64,000 nucleotides of DNA from Paenibacillus_AA sp045062745. GTDB taxonomy: Bacteria > Bacillota > Bacilli > Paenibacillales > NBRC-103111. Under the pieces are notes generated by a model. It ran no database searches and was not told the origin of the DNA. It saw only the letters and a list, made by a program, of their open reading frames with translations. This document shows positions 8,919 to 17,400 of this stretch, in pieces (within the stretch, counting starts at the first letter, position 1; the number at the start of each line of letters is the position of its first letter). The stretch spans positions 124,001-188,000 of the forward strand of contig NZ_JBJGED010000008.1 of assembly GCF_045062745.1 (NCBI RefSeq). Reading direction: 5' to 3'. Both the position numbers and the translations under genes were made by a program.

Positions 8919-9728
8919 TTAACGAGTGCGGAACATGCCGAGAATAACGCTCGCCGTCTCTTCCACCGCTTTGTTCGAAACGTCGATCACAACGCAGCCG
9001 AGCTTGTCCATGATCGTCTTGGCGTACTCCAGCTCATTCTTGATTCTCTCCATCTGCGCATACATAGCCGTATCGGACAGGCCGAGGCTCTTGAGCCGCT
9101 CCTTGCGGATCATGTTCAGCTTGTCCGGATCGATGATGAGGCCTACGATCTTCTTCTTGTTCACGGTGAACAGCTGCTCGGGCGGCTGCAGCTCCGGCAC
9201 GATCGGGACGTTCGCGACCTTGAGCGTGCGGTGGGCCAAGTACATGGATAACGGCGTCTTTGATGTGCGCGATACGCCTACCAGGACGATATCCGCCTTC
9301 AGGATGCCCGAGGAATCTCGGCCGTCGTCATACTTTACCGCGAACTCCACCGCCTCGACCTTTTTGAAGTAGTCTTCGTCCAGCTGGTGGATGAGGCCGG
9401 GCTGGTGCAGCGCCTCCTTGTTCAGGACGCTCTCCAGGCGGCTGATGATCGGCCCGAGCAAATCAATCGTCGGTACGCCCAGCTGTCCTGCGCGCGTCGT
9501 CAAGTAATCCCGCAGCTCGGGAATGACGAGCGTGAACAAAATTACGGCGCCGGCGAGACTCGCCTCCTCCACCACCCGATCCACCGTCGCCCGATCCATC
9601 ACGAACGGTGCCCGCCGGATCTCCACGGTTAGCGGGTGGAATTGAATCGCGGCTGCGCGGAGTACGGATTCCCCGGTGTCGCCAGCAGAGTCCGATACGA
9701 CATACACGATCGGCCTTGGTACGTTCAT
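8919..9728 (-). CDS. yqfL: Pyruvate, phosphate dikinase regulatory protein family (DUF299)
   Basis: A 269-aa DUF299 protein. Members are bifunctional kinase/phosphorylases that use ADP and Pi to switch pyruvate phosphate dikinase or PEP synthase off and on. The conserved start IVYVVSDSAGDTGE is followed by the P-loop-like GVSRTSKTPLS near residue 155 and IGLIIDP-type motif GLIIDPDKL near 205. In B. subtilis it follows ccpN; here ccpN and glyQS are absent from the locus and yqfL follows recO directly. Whether the target is PpdK or PpsA cannot be told from this window. Confidence 0.93.
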   Translation of the reverse strand: MNVPRPIVYVVSDSAGDTGESVLRAAAIQFHPLTVEIRRAPFVMDRATVDRVVEEASLAGAVILFTLVIPELRDYLTTRAGQLGVPTIDLLGPIISRLESVLNKEALHQPGLIHQLDEDYFKKVEAVEFAVKYDDGRDSSGILKADIVLVGVSRTSKTPLSMYLAHRTLKVANVPIVPELQPPEQLFTVNKKKIVGLIIDPDKLNMIRKERLKSLGLSDTAMYAQMERIKNELEYAKTIMDKLGCVVIDVSNKAVEETASVILGMFRTR

Positions 9729-9782
9729 GCCCTCATCTCCCCAATTCCCTTATCCCCATACTTACAGCACATGGCTCAATAG

Positions 9783-9819
9783 AAAAACTCCCGCTTCTTC
9801 GAAAGAGAGGAAACGGGAG
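9783..9819 (-). terminator. Rho-independent terminator downstream of recO
   Basis: On the minus strand a CTCCCG/CGGGAG-based stem, extended by a TTCC/GGAA-like segment, is followed by five T residues. It separates era-yqzL-recO from yqfL. Confidence 0.8.
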
Positions 9820-9872
9820 ACATTATTCTGCTTGTGTCATAATACCAAACGGGGTATCCGTTGTCAAATCCT

Positions 9873-10619
9873 CTAAATGCCGTACTTGTCCATTTGATCG
9901 AGGAACTGACGCGATTTCCACCTTACTTCCACGAACGTATCGTACAGCTGTCGGATCACCCGCTTGAGCAATGCCCGGGTGGAAGGCGACACTTCGATTT
10001 TGCCTAGGCGGCCGATATCCATATGTAAGAACAGACGCAACAGCTTGAGCACACTCTCCGATACCGGAATCGCGGACGCATCCTGATGGCGGCATCTCGG
10101 GCACAATAGCCCGCCCATGGAGGGGCTGACCGCCATCTCGCCTTCTTGTGAGCCGCACGAGACGCACTGCGACAACTCCGGCGTATAACCGGCGAGACTG
10201 AGCAAACGCATCTCATAGATATGTGTTACGATCTGCTCATCTTTGTCGGCTTCGACCGCGTCCAAGGCCGCCAGCAGCTGGTCGAACACCCACGCGGGCC
10301 GATCCTGCTCGCCCAAGAGCCGTTCCGTCAGCTCCGCCAAATAGGCGGCGTAAGCGGTTTTGTGAATGTCCTCGCGAAGCGATTGATACGCTTTCAGAAT
10401 TTCCCCTTGGCTTAGCGTTCCCATGGAACCCGTTTTGAAAAAAACGAATTCGCCATACGTAAACAACAGCGCGAGGGCGGAGTGCCGGCTTTTCACCTTT
10501 TTGGCACCTCTCACCATCACGCTCATTTTCCCGTAATCCCTTGTCAGGATCGTAATGATCTTGTTGCCTTCCCCATAGTCGAAGCTGCGAATGACGATGC
10601 CTTCCACCCGGTACAGCAT
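9873..10619 (-). CDS. recO: DNA repair protein RecO
   Basis: A 248-aa recombination mediator that with RecR helps load RecA on SSB-coated DNA. The N-terminal OB fold starts MLYRVEGIVIRSFDYGEGN. A zinc site of the CVSC...CPRC type lies at about residues 152-178, and the C-terminus is helical. It is the third gene of the era-yqzL-recO unit. Confidence 0.96.
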   Translation of the reverse strand: MLYRVEGIVIRSFDYGEGNKIITILTRDYGKMSVMVRGAKKVKSRHSALALLFTYGEFVFFKTGSMGTLSQGEILKAYQSLREDIHKTAYAAYLAELTERLLGEQDRPAWVFDQLLAALDAVEADKDEQIVTHIYEMRLLSLAGYTPELSQCVSCGSQEGEMAVSPSMGGLLCPRCRHQDASAIPVSESVLKLLRLFLHMDIGRLGKIEVSPSTRALLKRVIRQLYDTFVEVRWKSRQFLDQMDKYGI

Positions 10620-10684
10620 ACGCGCTCCCTCTTCCCCTGCCAGATGTTGCCGCGCCCGGACATGTCCGGGCTCCGAATCCGGAT

Positions 10685-10822
10685 TTACCCGTCCACCTCG
10701 TCCGGCAGCGGCTCTTCCTCTTCCCCTTGCTCTTCATCTCGATCGCGATGCATTTCCTTGTATAGCAGATATGACTCCACATCACCAGTTAATGTAAAAT
10801 ACTTCCACGAAAAATCGCGCAT
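10685..10822 (-). CDS. yqzL: YqzL family small protein
   Basis: A 45-aa ORF, translated by hand, starting MRDFSWKYFTLTGDVESYLL and ending in an acidic tail (EEEEPLPDEVDG). The ATG has GGGAGG about 10 nt upstream. The aromatic start and TGDVESYLLYKE motif match the YqzL family, which sits between era and recO in Bacillales. Function is unknown. Confidence 0.88.
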   Translation of the reverse strand: MRDFSWKYFTLTGDVESYLLYKEMHRDRDEEQGEEEEPLPDEVDG

Positions 10823-10936
10823 TCGTACTTAACCTCCCAATGATTCCCGTCTACTGCTCCTTAGGTATCATTTGCGAGGAGTGTTGCTACTATCCGTTGC
10901 AATAATTGCCACGGCGGGCTCAGGGGCGAGCGCGGT

Positions 10937-11833
10937 TCAGTCGAGGCGGAAGCCTAAGTCTTTGAGCACATGTTCCTGGTTGCGCCAGTCTTTCTTCACT
11001 TTCACCCACAGCTGAAGAAAAATTTTGGAGCCGAGCAGCGCCTCGATGTCCTGGCGGGCCTGCTTGCCGATTTCCTTGAGGAGCGAGCCTTGCTTGCCGA
11101 TAATAATGCCCTTCTGCGAATCACGCTCCACGTAGATGACGGCCGATATGTCGACGAGCCCGTTGTCCTTCACCTTCATGTCCTCAATCTGCACGGCGAT
11201 CGAATGCGGGATTTCCTCCCGCGTCATGTGCAGGATTTTCTCGCGGATCAACTCGGCGCAGACGAACTGCTCCGGGTAGTCCGTCACTTGGTCTTCCGGG
11301 TAATACTGCGGCCCTTCCGGCAAATACCGCCCGACCAGCTCGAGCAGCGTCGTCACGTTGTTCCCGTTCCGGGCTGACACGGGCACGATCTCGGCGAACG
11401 CGTAGAGGTCTTTGTACGACTGGATCACCGGCAGCAGCTGCTCCGGCTGGACCTGGTCGATCTTGTTCAGGACGAGGAATACCGGCGTCTTGACGTTCTT
11501 GAGCTGCTCGATGATGAACCGGTCGCCCCCGCCCAACCCGTCCGCCACATCCACGACGAACAGCACGGCGTCCACTTCCTGGAACGTGCTCTCGGCTACC
11601 TTCATCATAAACGTGCCCAGCTTCGACTGCGGCTTATGGATGCCGGGCGTGTCGAGGAAGACGATCTGCGACGTCTCGGTCGTGTAGACGCCTTGGATTT
11701 TGTTGCGCGTCGTCTGGGGCTTGTCCGACATGATGGCGATTTTTTGCCCGACGATTTGGTTGAGCAAGGTCGATTTGCCGACGTTCGGCCGGCCGATGAT
11801 GGCGGCGAAGCCCGATTTGAAGCCTTTTTTCAT
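10937..11833 (-). CDS. era: GTPase Era
   Basis: A 298-aa ribosome-assembly GTPase that binds the 3' end of 16S rRNA. G-domain motifs are G1 GRPNVGKST, G2 TTRN, G3 DTPG and G4 NKID. The C-terminal KH domain includes the conserved IIGKQGSLLKEIGKQAR. A longer open frame reaches 11914, but the ATG at 11833 has AGGAG 6 nt upstream and matches the family start. Confidence 0.97.
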   Translation of the reverse strand: MKKGFKSGFAAIIGRPNVGKSTLLNQIVGQKIAIMSDKPQTTRNKIQGVYTTETSQIVFLDTPGIHKPQSKLGTFMMKVAESTFQEVDAVLFVVDVADGLGGGDRFIIEQLKNVKTPVFLVLNKIDQVQPEQLLPVIQSYKDLYAFAEIVPVSARNGNNVTTLLELVGRYLPEGPQYYPEDQVTDYPEQFVCAELIREKILHMTREEIPHSIAVQIEDMKVKDNGLVDISAVIYVERDSQKGIIIGKQGSLLKEIGKQARQDIEALLGSKIFLQLWVKVKKDWRNQEHVLKDLGFRLD

Positions 11834-12092
11834 GGTGGTCTCCTGGTAAAGTGAATGGATTTGAGAGTTGGTACCGCCGTTCCAAGAGAAAAAGCGCCCC
11901 TTCAGCTCAAACATCTTGTTTGAAGCCCCTTGGATTGTAAAAGTACATGTGGTGGGGGCTTCAAGCCAAAACTCGCCGGGGCCCTCTTTTCTCTTTCCAC
12001 TCCCGGGGACATGAATCCATTCACTTTGTTGTTTTATTTAGTAATAAAAGCAAAAAAGTCATCTATTCGGACTTTTTGATGGATTCGAGAGC

Positions 12093-12230
12093 GAATAAGG
12101 GACTATTTTGCCGCTATTGTCTGTATGTAGGCGTATTGTGAGGGGTTCGGCGGCATTAGCGGCAAAATAGTCCTTTATTTCGGCTCCCCTGTATAGTTTG
12201 AGCCAAATAGCGGCAAAAATGTACGTTAAT
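12093..12230. repeat. Intergenic inverted/direct repeat (TAGCGGCAAAATAGTCC type)
   Basis: The 550-bp gap between era and cdd has no gene. It contains three copies of a 22-25 nt sequence: 12093-12116 (reverse orientation), 12157-12181 (forward) and 12208-12230 (forward, diverged). The first two are near-perfect inverted copies around a 40-nt loop and could form a long hairpin. Nothing suggests coding. Confidence 0.75.
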
Positions 12231-12280
12231 CTCGGTACCGAGAGTATGACTCTGCGTATGCTGCACTTTGGCCTCTCGGA

Positions 12281-12372
12281 CCGTAACGTATCCTGCTCAA
12301 AAGTAACTTTTCGTCTCTACAGTTACTCGGAGCGTCACTTTCTGCGCTACACTCCAGCTACTTGGGCGTGAC
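12281..12372 (-). repeat. Degenerate tandem repeat downstream of cdd
   Basis: On the minus strand three successive units (12339-12372, 12308-12338, 12281-12307) each start with GTnAC and continue with a similar AGTARCTGkAG-type core. Unit length is 27-34 nt and similarity is moderate. Just past the cdd stop codon this looks like decayed repeat DNA. Confidence 0.5.
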
Positions 12373-12382
12373 ATTCCTGTTC

Positions 12383-12820
12383 CTAACCAAGATCCTTCGA
12401 GGTGAAAGCGCCCGGCAGCAGCGCGGAGACGGTCGTGATCGTGTACTCGCCGTGCAGATTCGCCATGACGACCGGCATGTCCGGCGCGCACAGCTCCATC
12501 ATCACCTGCCGGCACACGCCGCACGGGGCGATCGGCCCATCCGTGTCGCCGACGACGGCGATCGCCCGGAAGCTCTGCGCCGCATGCCCGTCCGCGATGG
12601 CGCGGAACAGCGCCGTCCGTTCGGCGCAGTTGGTCGGGCTGTAGGCGGCGTTCTCCACGTTGCAGCCGAGATGCACGCCGCCCTCCGCATCGAGCAGCGC
12701 GCTGCCGACACGGAACCGGGAATAAGGAACGTAGGCGCGCTTCGACGCCTCGATCGCTTGCCGGATGAGCGCTTGCGGATCGAACGGGACTTGCAAAGGG
12801 GACTCGACGGAGTCGGACAT
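12383..12820 (-). CDS. cdd: Cytidine deaminase
   Basis: A 145-aa homotetrameric-type cytidine/deoxycytidine deaminase of pyrimidine salvage. The zinc and catalytic motifs are complete: NCAERTALF (Cys and catalytic Glu) and PCGVCRQVM (two Cys). The start was set at MSDSVESP; the open frame runs further upstream into dgkA without a good ribosome-binding site, and GTG codons just upstream are alternatives. It follows dgkA by 20 bp. Confidence 0.95.
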   Translation of the reverse strand: MSDSVESPLQVPFDPQALIRQAIEASKRAYVPYSRFRVGSALLDAEGGVHLGCNVENAAYSPTNCAERTALFRAIADGHAAQSFRAIAVVGDTDGPIAPCGVCRQVMMELCAPDMPVVMANLHGEYTITTVSALLPGAFTSKDLG

Positions 12821-12840
12821 CACGCTCACACTCGCTTTAC

Positions 12841-13548
12841 TCAAATATAATGAAGGATGGAATAGACCAGGACGGTGATACCACTGCCGAGAACCGCGCC
12901 GGTAATCAGCGAGGCGATCTCGCTCTTCTCGCGATCGTACAGAATGAACATCATCTGGAGCGACAAGCTGTAGCCGAGCAGCGCGATGAGCGTATGCGTC
13001 GTCAGCAGCGTCACCCATGTCGAGATCGAAAAGGATACTGCGGCGACCAGACTCGGCTTCACCGGCCGTGCAAGCCGTTTGTGCGCGAATCGGTTCTGGA
13101 GCACGATGACGAGCATCGCCACCAGCGCCACAAGCGTCCAGATGAGCGCCGGCGAGACGCCCTCGCCGTGCGGGCCGGTATGGCGAATCAGCCGGTCGAT
13201 CGGCTCGTAGAACACGATCATGCCCGTAACGGCGGCAAAAACCGCAGACACAAGTACGGAGGCTGCGGCTACGTCTTTGGCAATTTTGGCAAGCGGATGC
13301 CGGTCCGGCATCGCCAGATCGACCGCTTTCTCAACGGCCGTATTGATCAGTTCCGTGACGATGACGAGTGTAACGGCCAGCAGAATGAACAACAGCTCTA
13401 CCTTGGGCAGTTCGAACACGAGGGCCAGGATGAACGTCAACAAGCCTACGGAAAAGTGGAACTGCATGTTAGGCTGCGTCGTTAACGCATATTGCAATCC
13501 TTCATAAGCGTATCGAAAGCTTCGGCGGAACCGTTTGCCGTCCTTCAA
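12841..13548 (-). CDS. dgkA: Undecaprenol/diacylglycerol kinase DgkA with C-terminal membrane extension
   Basis: A 235-aa protein. Residues 1-125 are a standard Gram-positive DgkA (undecaprenol kinase) with the catalytic-region motif ELINTAVEKAVDLA and three membrane helices. About 110 further residues hold roughly three or four more hydrophobic segments, making it nearly twice the usual length. I recognise no domain in the extension; it lacks a PAP2 phosphatase signature. The gene overlaps ybeY by 4 bp. Confidence 0.9.
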   Translation of the reverse strand: MKDGKRFRRSFRYAYEGLQYALTTQPNMQFHFSVGLLTFILALVFELPKVELLFILLAVTLVIVTELINTAVEKAVDLAMPDRHPLAKIAKDVAAASVLVSAVFAAVTGMIVFYEPIDRLIRHTGPHGEGVSPALIWTLVALVAMLVIVLQNRFAHKRLARPVKPSLVAAVSFSISTWVTLLTTHTLIALLGYSLSLQMMFILYDREKSEIASLITGAVLGSGITVLVYSILHYI

Positions 13549-14117
13549 CGCGTCAACCCCGCTTTGAGCAGCACCTGCTCCTGCTTCGCGAACATTTGCT
13601 TCTCCGAAGCTTCATCCTGATGGTCGTACCCTAACAGGTGGAGGAAGCCGTGCACGAACAGGAACCCCAGCTCCCGTTCGATCGAATGCCCGTATTCCTC
13701 GGCTTGGGCGATGGCGGTCGGGACCGAAATGATGATGTCGCCGAGCGGTTCCGGGAATTCATCATCGTCGTCGTCATCGCCGGCATCGGCCGACTCGCCC
13801 TCGTCCGACTCGTCGCTCTCTTCCTCGTCGTCGTCCCATTCGTCCGCATCGTCGTCCGAGCCGTAGACGATCTCGATCTCCTCGGGACTGGCCTCGAGCA
13901 TCGAGAAGCTCAGCACGTCGGTCGGGCGGTCAATGCCGCGGTATTCCTTATTCAACGCGTGAATCGTCTCGTCGTCGACGAAGCTGAGGGCGACCTCCCC
14001 CGCGTTCACATCCTCCTGCTCGCCTGCGAGCTTCAGCAAGAGCTCCAGCTTCGCTATCAGCTCATCCGTAATGGCGAGCGCTTCTTGATCGTTCGAGATT
14101 TCCAGTTTCAGCTTCAT
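13545..14117 (-). CDS. ybeY: Endoribonuclease YbeY with acidic insertion
   Basis: A 190-aa single-strand endoribonuclease for 16S rRNA maturation and ribosome quality control. The zinc motif HGFLHLLGYDH is intact (His156, His160, His166). Between the FSMLEASPEE strand and the GDIIIS strand is an insertion of about 35 residues (86-121) made almost only of Asp, Glu and Ser, which makes it longer than the usual 155-165 aa. The ATG at 14117 has AAGGGAG upstream and overlaps the end of pgpH (ATGA). Confidence 0.95.
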   Translation of the reverse strand: MKLKLEISNDQEALAITDELIAKLELLLKLAGEQEDVNAGEVALSFVDDETIHALNKEYRGIDRPTDVLSFSMLEASPEEIEIVYGSDDDADEWDDDEEESDESDEGESADAGDDDDDDEFPEPLGDIIISVPTAIAQAEEYGHSIERELGFLFVHGFLHLLGYDHQDEASEKQMFAKQEQVLLKAGLTR

Positions 14118-16378
14118 GCCGTTCCCGCTCCCTTCGTCGCACTGCCCGCCGGCACATCGCTCGGGTATTCGATCCGCGAGTGGAAAATGCCGAGCAGCGT
14201 CTCGTTCAGCGTCTTTGCGATCGTGTCCAGCTCCTTCAGCGTCAGATCGCACTCGTTGAACTGGCCGTCGTCGAGCCGCTCCTTAATAATTTTACGCACC
14301 ATCGTGTCGATCTGCTCGATCGTAGGGCTGCGAAGCGACCGTACGGCCGCCTCCACCCCGTCGGCGATGCCGACGATCGCCGCTTCCCGCGATTGCGCCT
14401 TCGGCCCCGGATAGCGGTAGTCCTCTTCCGTGATCGGCTCTTCACCCGCCGCCGACTCGGGATCGGCCTCCCGCTGTTTGAGCGCCTTATGGTAAAAATA
14501 TTTGAGCAATGTGGTCCCATGATGCTGCTCGGCGATATCCCGAATCGGCTTCGGAATGCGCATTTCCTTCAGCATCTCCACGCCGTCTCTCGCATGCGCC
14601 ACGATAATCGACTTGCTGAGCGCCGGCTCAATCCGGTCGTGCGGATTCTCCATATTCATCTGATTCTCGATAAAATAGCTCGGCCGCCGCGTCTTCCCGA
14701 TGTCGTGATAGAACGAACCGACCCGGCAGAGCAGGCCGTCCGCGCCGACCGATTCGGCCGCCGCCTCCGACAAATTGCCGACCATCACGCTGTGGTGGTA
14801 CGTCCCCGGCGTCTCCGTCAGGAGCTTGCGCAGCAGAGGATGGTTCGGGTTCGACAATTCGATCAGCTTGAGCGGGGACAAAATGCCGAACGAAGCCTCG
14901 AAGAACGGCATAAGCCCGATGACGAGAACCGCGGTCAGGATCCCGGCCGCAATCGCGAAGCTCGTCGAGAACAGCAGCTCGTTGCGCGTATAGTCGTTCT
15001 CCAGCAGAATAAGCGAAGCCGACGCAATCGCCCCCGACAAAGAGGCCATAATGCCCGCCTTCAAGATCGACGAGCGCTGGTTGGCCCGCTGGATGGCGAA
15101 CACCGCCGTGAGGCCGACGACAAGCGAGACGAAGCCGTACCGGTAATCGAACATCTCGTCCGTCTTGATATTGTAGACGACGCTGGAGATGATGCTGAAG
15201 ATCACAGCCGAGATCACCGCCAGCGGTAAATCGAGCAGCAAGGCGATCAGCATCGTGCCCATCGCGATCGGCGCCAAATAGCCGACGTACGGATACTCCA
15301 AATTTTGTCCCAGCGCCACAATTTTCATTCCGACGATGTTCAGCACATAAATGACGAGCAGCATGAACAGCTGGGCGTTGTTCTGCTGAATCGGCAGCGT
15401 ACTGTTCCGAATGAACATATACAGCCCGCAGGCGAGCAGCGCCACTGTCACGATGAGACCGAGCTGGGGCCAATAGTTCACTTTGTCCTTCAACAGCCCC
15501 GCCGTCTTGAGCCGCTGGTACAGCTCCTCGCTGATCTGCTCGCCCTTGTGCACGAGCACGTCGTCCTTATTGATATAGACCGGCTTCGTGTTGTCCCGGG
15601 CCTTCGCCTTCTCCTCGTCCGTCGCCTGCTGGTTCAGGAACCGGTTCGGCGTCAGCACGAAACGGGCGATCTCCTGCACGAGCTCGCGGTTCGTGTTCTT
15701 CGTCAGCGACGACGTATTGACGAGCTCCGCCACCTTCGCCCGCGCGGTCTGCGCGTTCTGGATCTGATCCGACATGAGGCGGCTAACGATATCGCGGGTG
15801 ACCGGCTCCATCACGCTCAGGTCCTCTTTGGTCAGCCGGGGAAACTTGAAGTACACTTCCTCCGGAATTTTGTACTGTTGCTCCTCCAGCCGGGCTTTCA
15901 TCTCCGCGACGAACATATCGTTCGGGAGACCGGCCGTAGCGCTCTTATACAGCGACGCGATATGCTCCTGGTACAAGGACGGGAACACGGTGCGGAATAC
16001 GCTTACCTTGTCGCTTAATGCCTCGTCGTTGTTGATCTGGCGCAGCTTCTCGAACACCGTCTCCACGAGCACCTCGTTCTTCATCGAGACGATCGTATAG
16101 ACGGGCTGCACCTTCTTGGCGGCTTCTTCCTTGGCCTTCTGGGTCTCGATCCCGTTCTCCATCTGCATGGGCGCCAGAATCGTACGGTCGCTCGCCATGC
16201 CGAGCTGGAGATCGTAGCGCTGGGGAATCCATTTGCCCGACAAAGCCATATAGAACAGAAAAGCCAGCCCGACGAACAGGATGACTCGAATGCCTACACT
16301 GTACTTCCAACCGTTCAGACGGTAAGAAAACGATTTGCCGTTCGTGGAAAAACGCCCATTGCGACTCACAACGTTCAA
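14114..16378 (-). CDS. pgpH: Cyclic-di-AMP phosphodiesterase PgpH (7TM-HD)
   Basis: A 754-aa membrane protein that hydrolyses c-di-AMP. Order: one N-terminal membrane helix, a large extracellular 7TMR-HDED domain (about 60-300), a seven-helix membrane block (about 305-490) and a cytoplasmic HD domain. The HD metal motifs are TYHHSVMVGNLSEAAAE and FYHDIGKTRRPSYFIENQ, with the later HARDG and EQHHGT. It stands between phoH and ybeY as in B. subtilis (yqfF). Confidence 0.96.
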   Translation of the reverse strand: MNVVSRNGRFSTNGKSFSYRLNGWKYSVGIRVILFVGLAFLFYMALSGKWIPQRYDLQLGMASDRTILAPMQMENGIETQKAKEEAAKKVQPVYTIVSMKNEVLVETVFEKLRQINNDEALSDKVSVFRTVFPSLYQEHIASLYKSATAGLPNDMFVAEMKARLEEQQYKIPEEVYFKFPRLTKEDLSVMEPVTRDIVSRLMSDQIQNAQTARAKVAELVNTSSLTKNTNRELVQEIARFVLTPNRFLNQQATDEEKAKARDNTKPVYINKDDVLVHKGEQISEELYQRLKTAGLLKDKVNYWPQLGLIVTVALLACGLYMFIRNSTLPIQQNNAQLFMLLVIYVLNIVGMKIVALGQNLEYPYVGYLAPIAMGTMLIALLLDLPLAVISAVIFSIISSVVYNIKTDEMFDYRYGFVSLVVGLTAVFAIQRANQRSSILKAGIMASLSGAIASASLILLENDYTRNELLFSTSFAIAAGILTAVLVIGLMPFFEASFGILSPLKLIELSNPNHPLLRKLLTETPGTYHHSVMVGNLSEAAAESVGADGLLCRVGSFYHDIGKTRRPSYFIENQMNMENPHDRIEPALSKSIIVAHARDGVEMLKEMRIPKPIRDIAEQHHGTTLLKYFYHKALKQREADPESAAGEEPITEEDYRYPGPKAQSREAAIVGIADGVEAAVRSLRSPTIEQIDTMVRKIIKERLDDGQFNECDLTLKELDTIAKTLNETLLGIFHSRIEYPSDVPAGSATKGAGTA

Positions 16379-16411
16379 TCCCCTCTGTTCATCCCCGAGA
16401 GCCGGTCCCGG

Positions 16412-17386
16412 TTAGCCTTGATCCTGCTCCTGTTGGTAGGCCATGATGATTTTTTGCACCAATGAATGGCGGACAACATCCTGCTCGCTGAAATGAACGA
16501 TGCCGATCTCCTCGATCGAGCTCAGAATATGCTGGGCTTCGACAAGACCGGAGTTTTTGCCCCTAGGCAAATCGATCTGCGTGACGTCCCCTGTAATGAC
16601 CATCTTCGAGCCGAAGCCGAGGCGGGTGAGAAACATCTTCATCTGCTCTTGGGTCGTATTCTGCGCCTCGTCGAGGATGATGAACGAATCGTCTAGCGTG
16701 CGTCCCCGCATGTAAGCGAGCGGCGCGATCTCGATCAACCCGCGCTCGAGCGACTTCGCCACTTGGTCCGGCCCCAGCACATCGTTAAGAGCATCATACA
16801 ACGGACGCAAGTAAGGATCAACTTTTTCCTGCAGATCGCCGGGCAGGAAGCCGAGGCTCTCCCCCGCTTCAACCGCCGGCCGGGTGAGCACGATGCGCTT
16901 CACTTGGCCTTCCTTGAGCGCCATGACAGCCAGCACGACCGCGAGATACGTCTTCCCTGTGCCTGCCGGGCCGATACCGAATACGATGTCTTTCTTCTTG
17001 ATCGTCGCCACATAGTGACGCTGCCCGATCGTCTTCACGCGAATCGGCTTGCCCTTGAAGGTGACACCGATCTCGCCGCGCAGCAGATCAAGCAATTGAT
17101 CCGCCTTCAGCTCCTTCGCCAGCTCGATCGCATAGTGCACGTCGCGCTCGTTCAAGGCGTAGCCTCCGCGGATCAATTGTAGCAGCACGTCGAACAGCTG
17201 TTCCAGCCACGCGGTCTCAGCAGGCTCCCCCTGAATGACCAGCTCGGCTTCCCGGCTGAAGATGTGCGCGCTTGTCTTGCTCTCTATCAACCGCATGAAT
17301 TTGTCCTGCGGACCGAACAGGGCGAGCCCCTCCGCAGCATTCTTGAGCGTTAGCTTAATCCCGTTCCCATTCACTCTCTCTGTCAA
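16412..17386 (-). CDS. phoH: PhoH-like ATPase
   Basis: A 324-aa PhoH family protein (YbeZ type), an ATPase genetically linked to YbeY and RNA metabolism. Walker A is GPAGTGKT near residue 140 and Walker B is FIILDEAQN near 235, with the later ITGDVTQIDLP. The N-terminal half is a KH-like region. It is followed by pgpH-ybeY, in the conserved order. Confidence 0.95.
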   Translation of the reverse strand: MTERVNGNGIKLTLKNAAEGLALFGPQDKFMRLIESKTSAHIFSREAELVIQGEPAETAWLEQLFDVLLQLIRGGYALNERDVHYAIELAKELKADQLLDLLRGEIGVTFKGKPIRVKTIGQRHYVATIKKKDIVFGIGPAGTGKTYLAVVLAVMALKEGQVKRIVLTRPAVEAGESLGFLPGDLQEKVDPYLRPLYDALNDVLGPDQVAKSLERGLIEIAPLAYMRGRTLDDSFIILDEAQNTTQEQMKMFLTRLGFGSKMVITGDVTQIDLPRGKNSGLVEAQHILSSIEEIGIVHFSEQDVVRHSLVQKIIMAYQQEQDQG

Positions 17387-17400
17387 TATCTCAATCTCCT

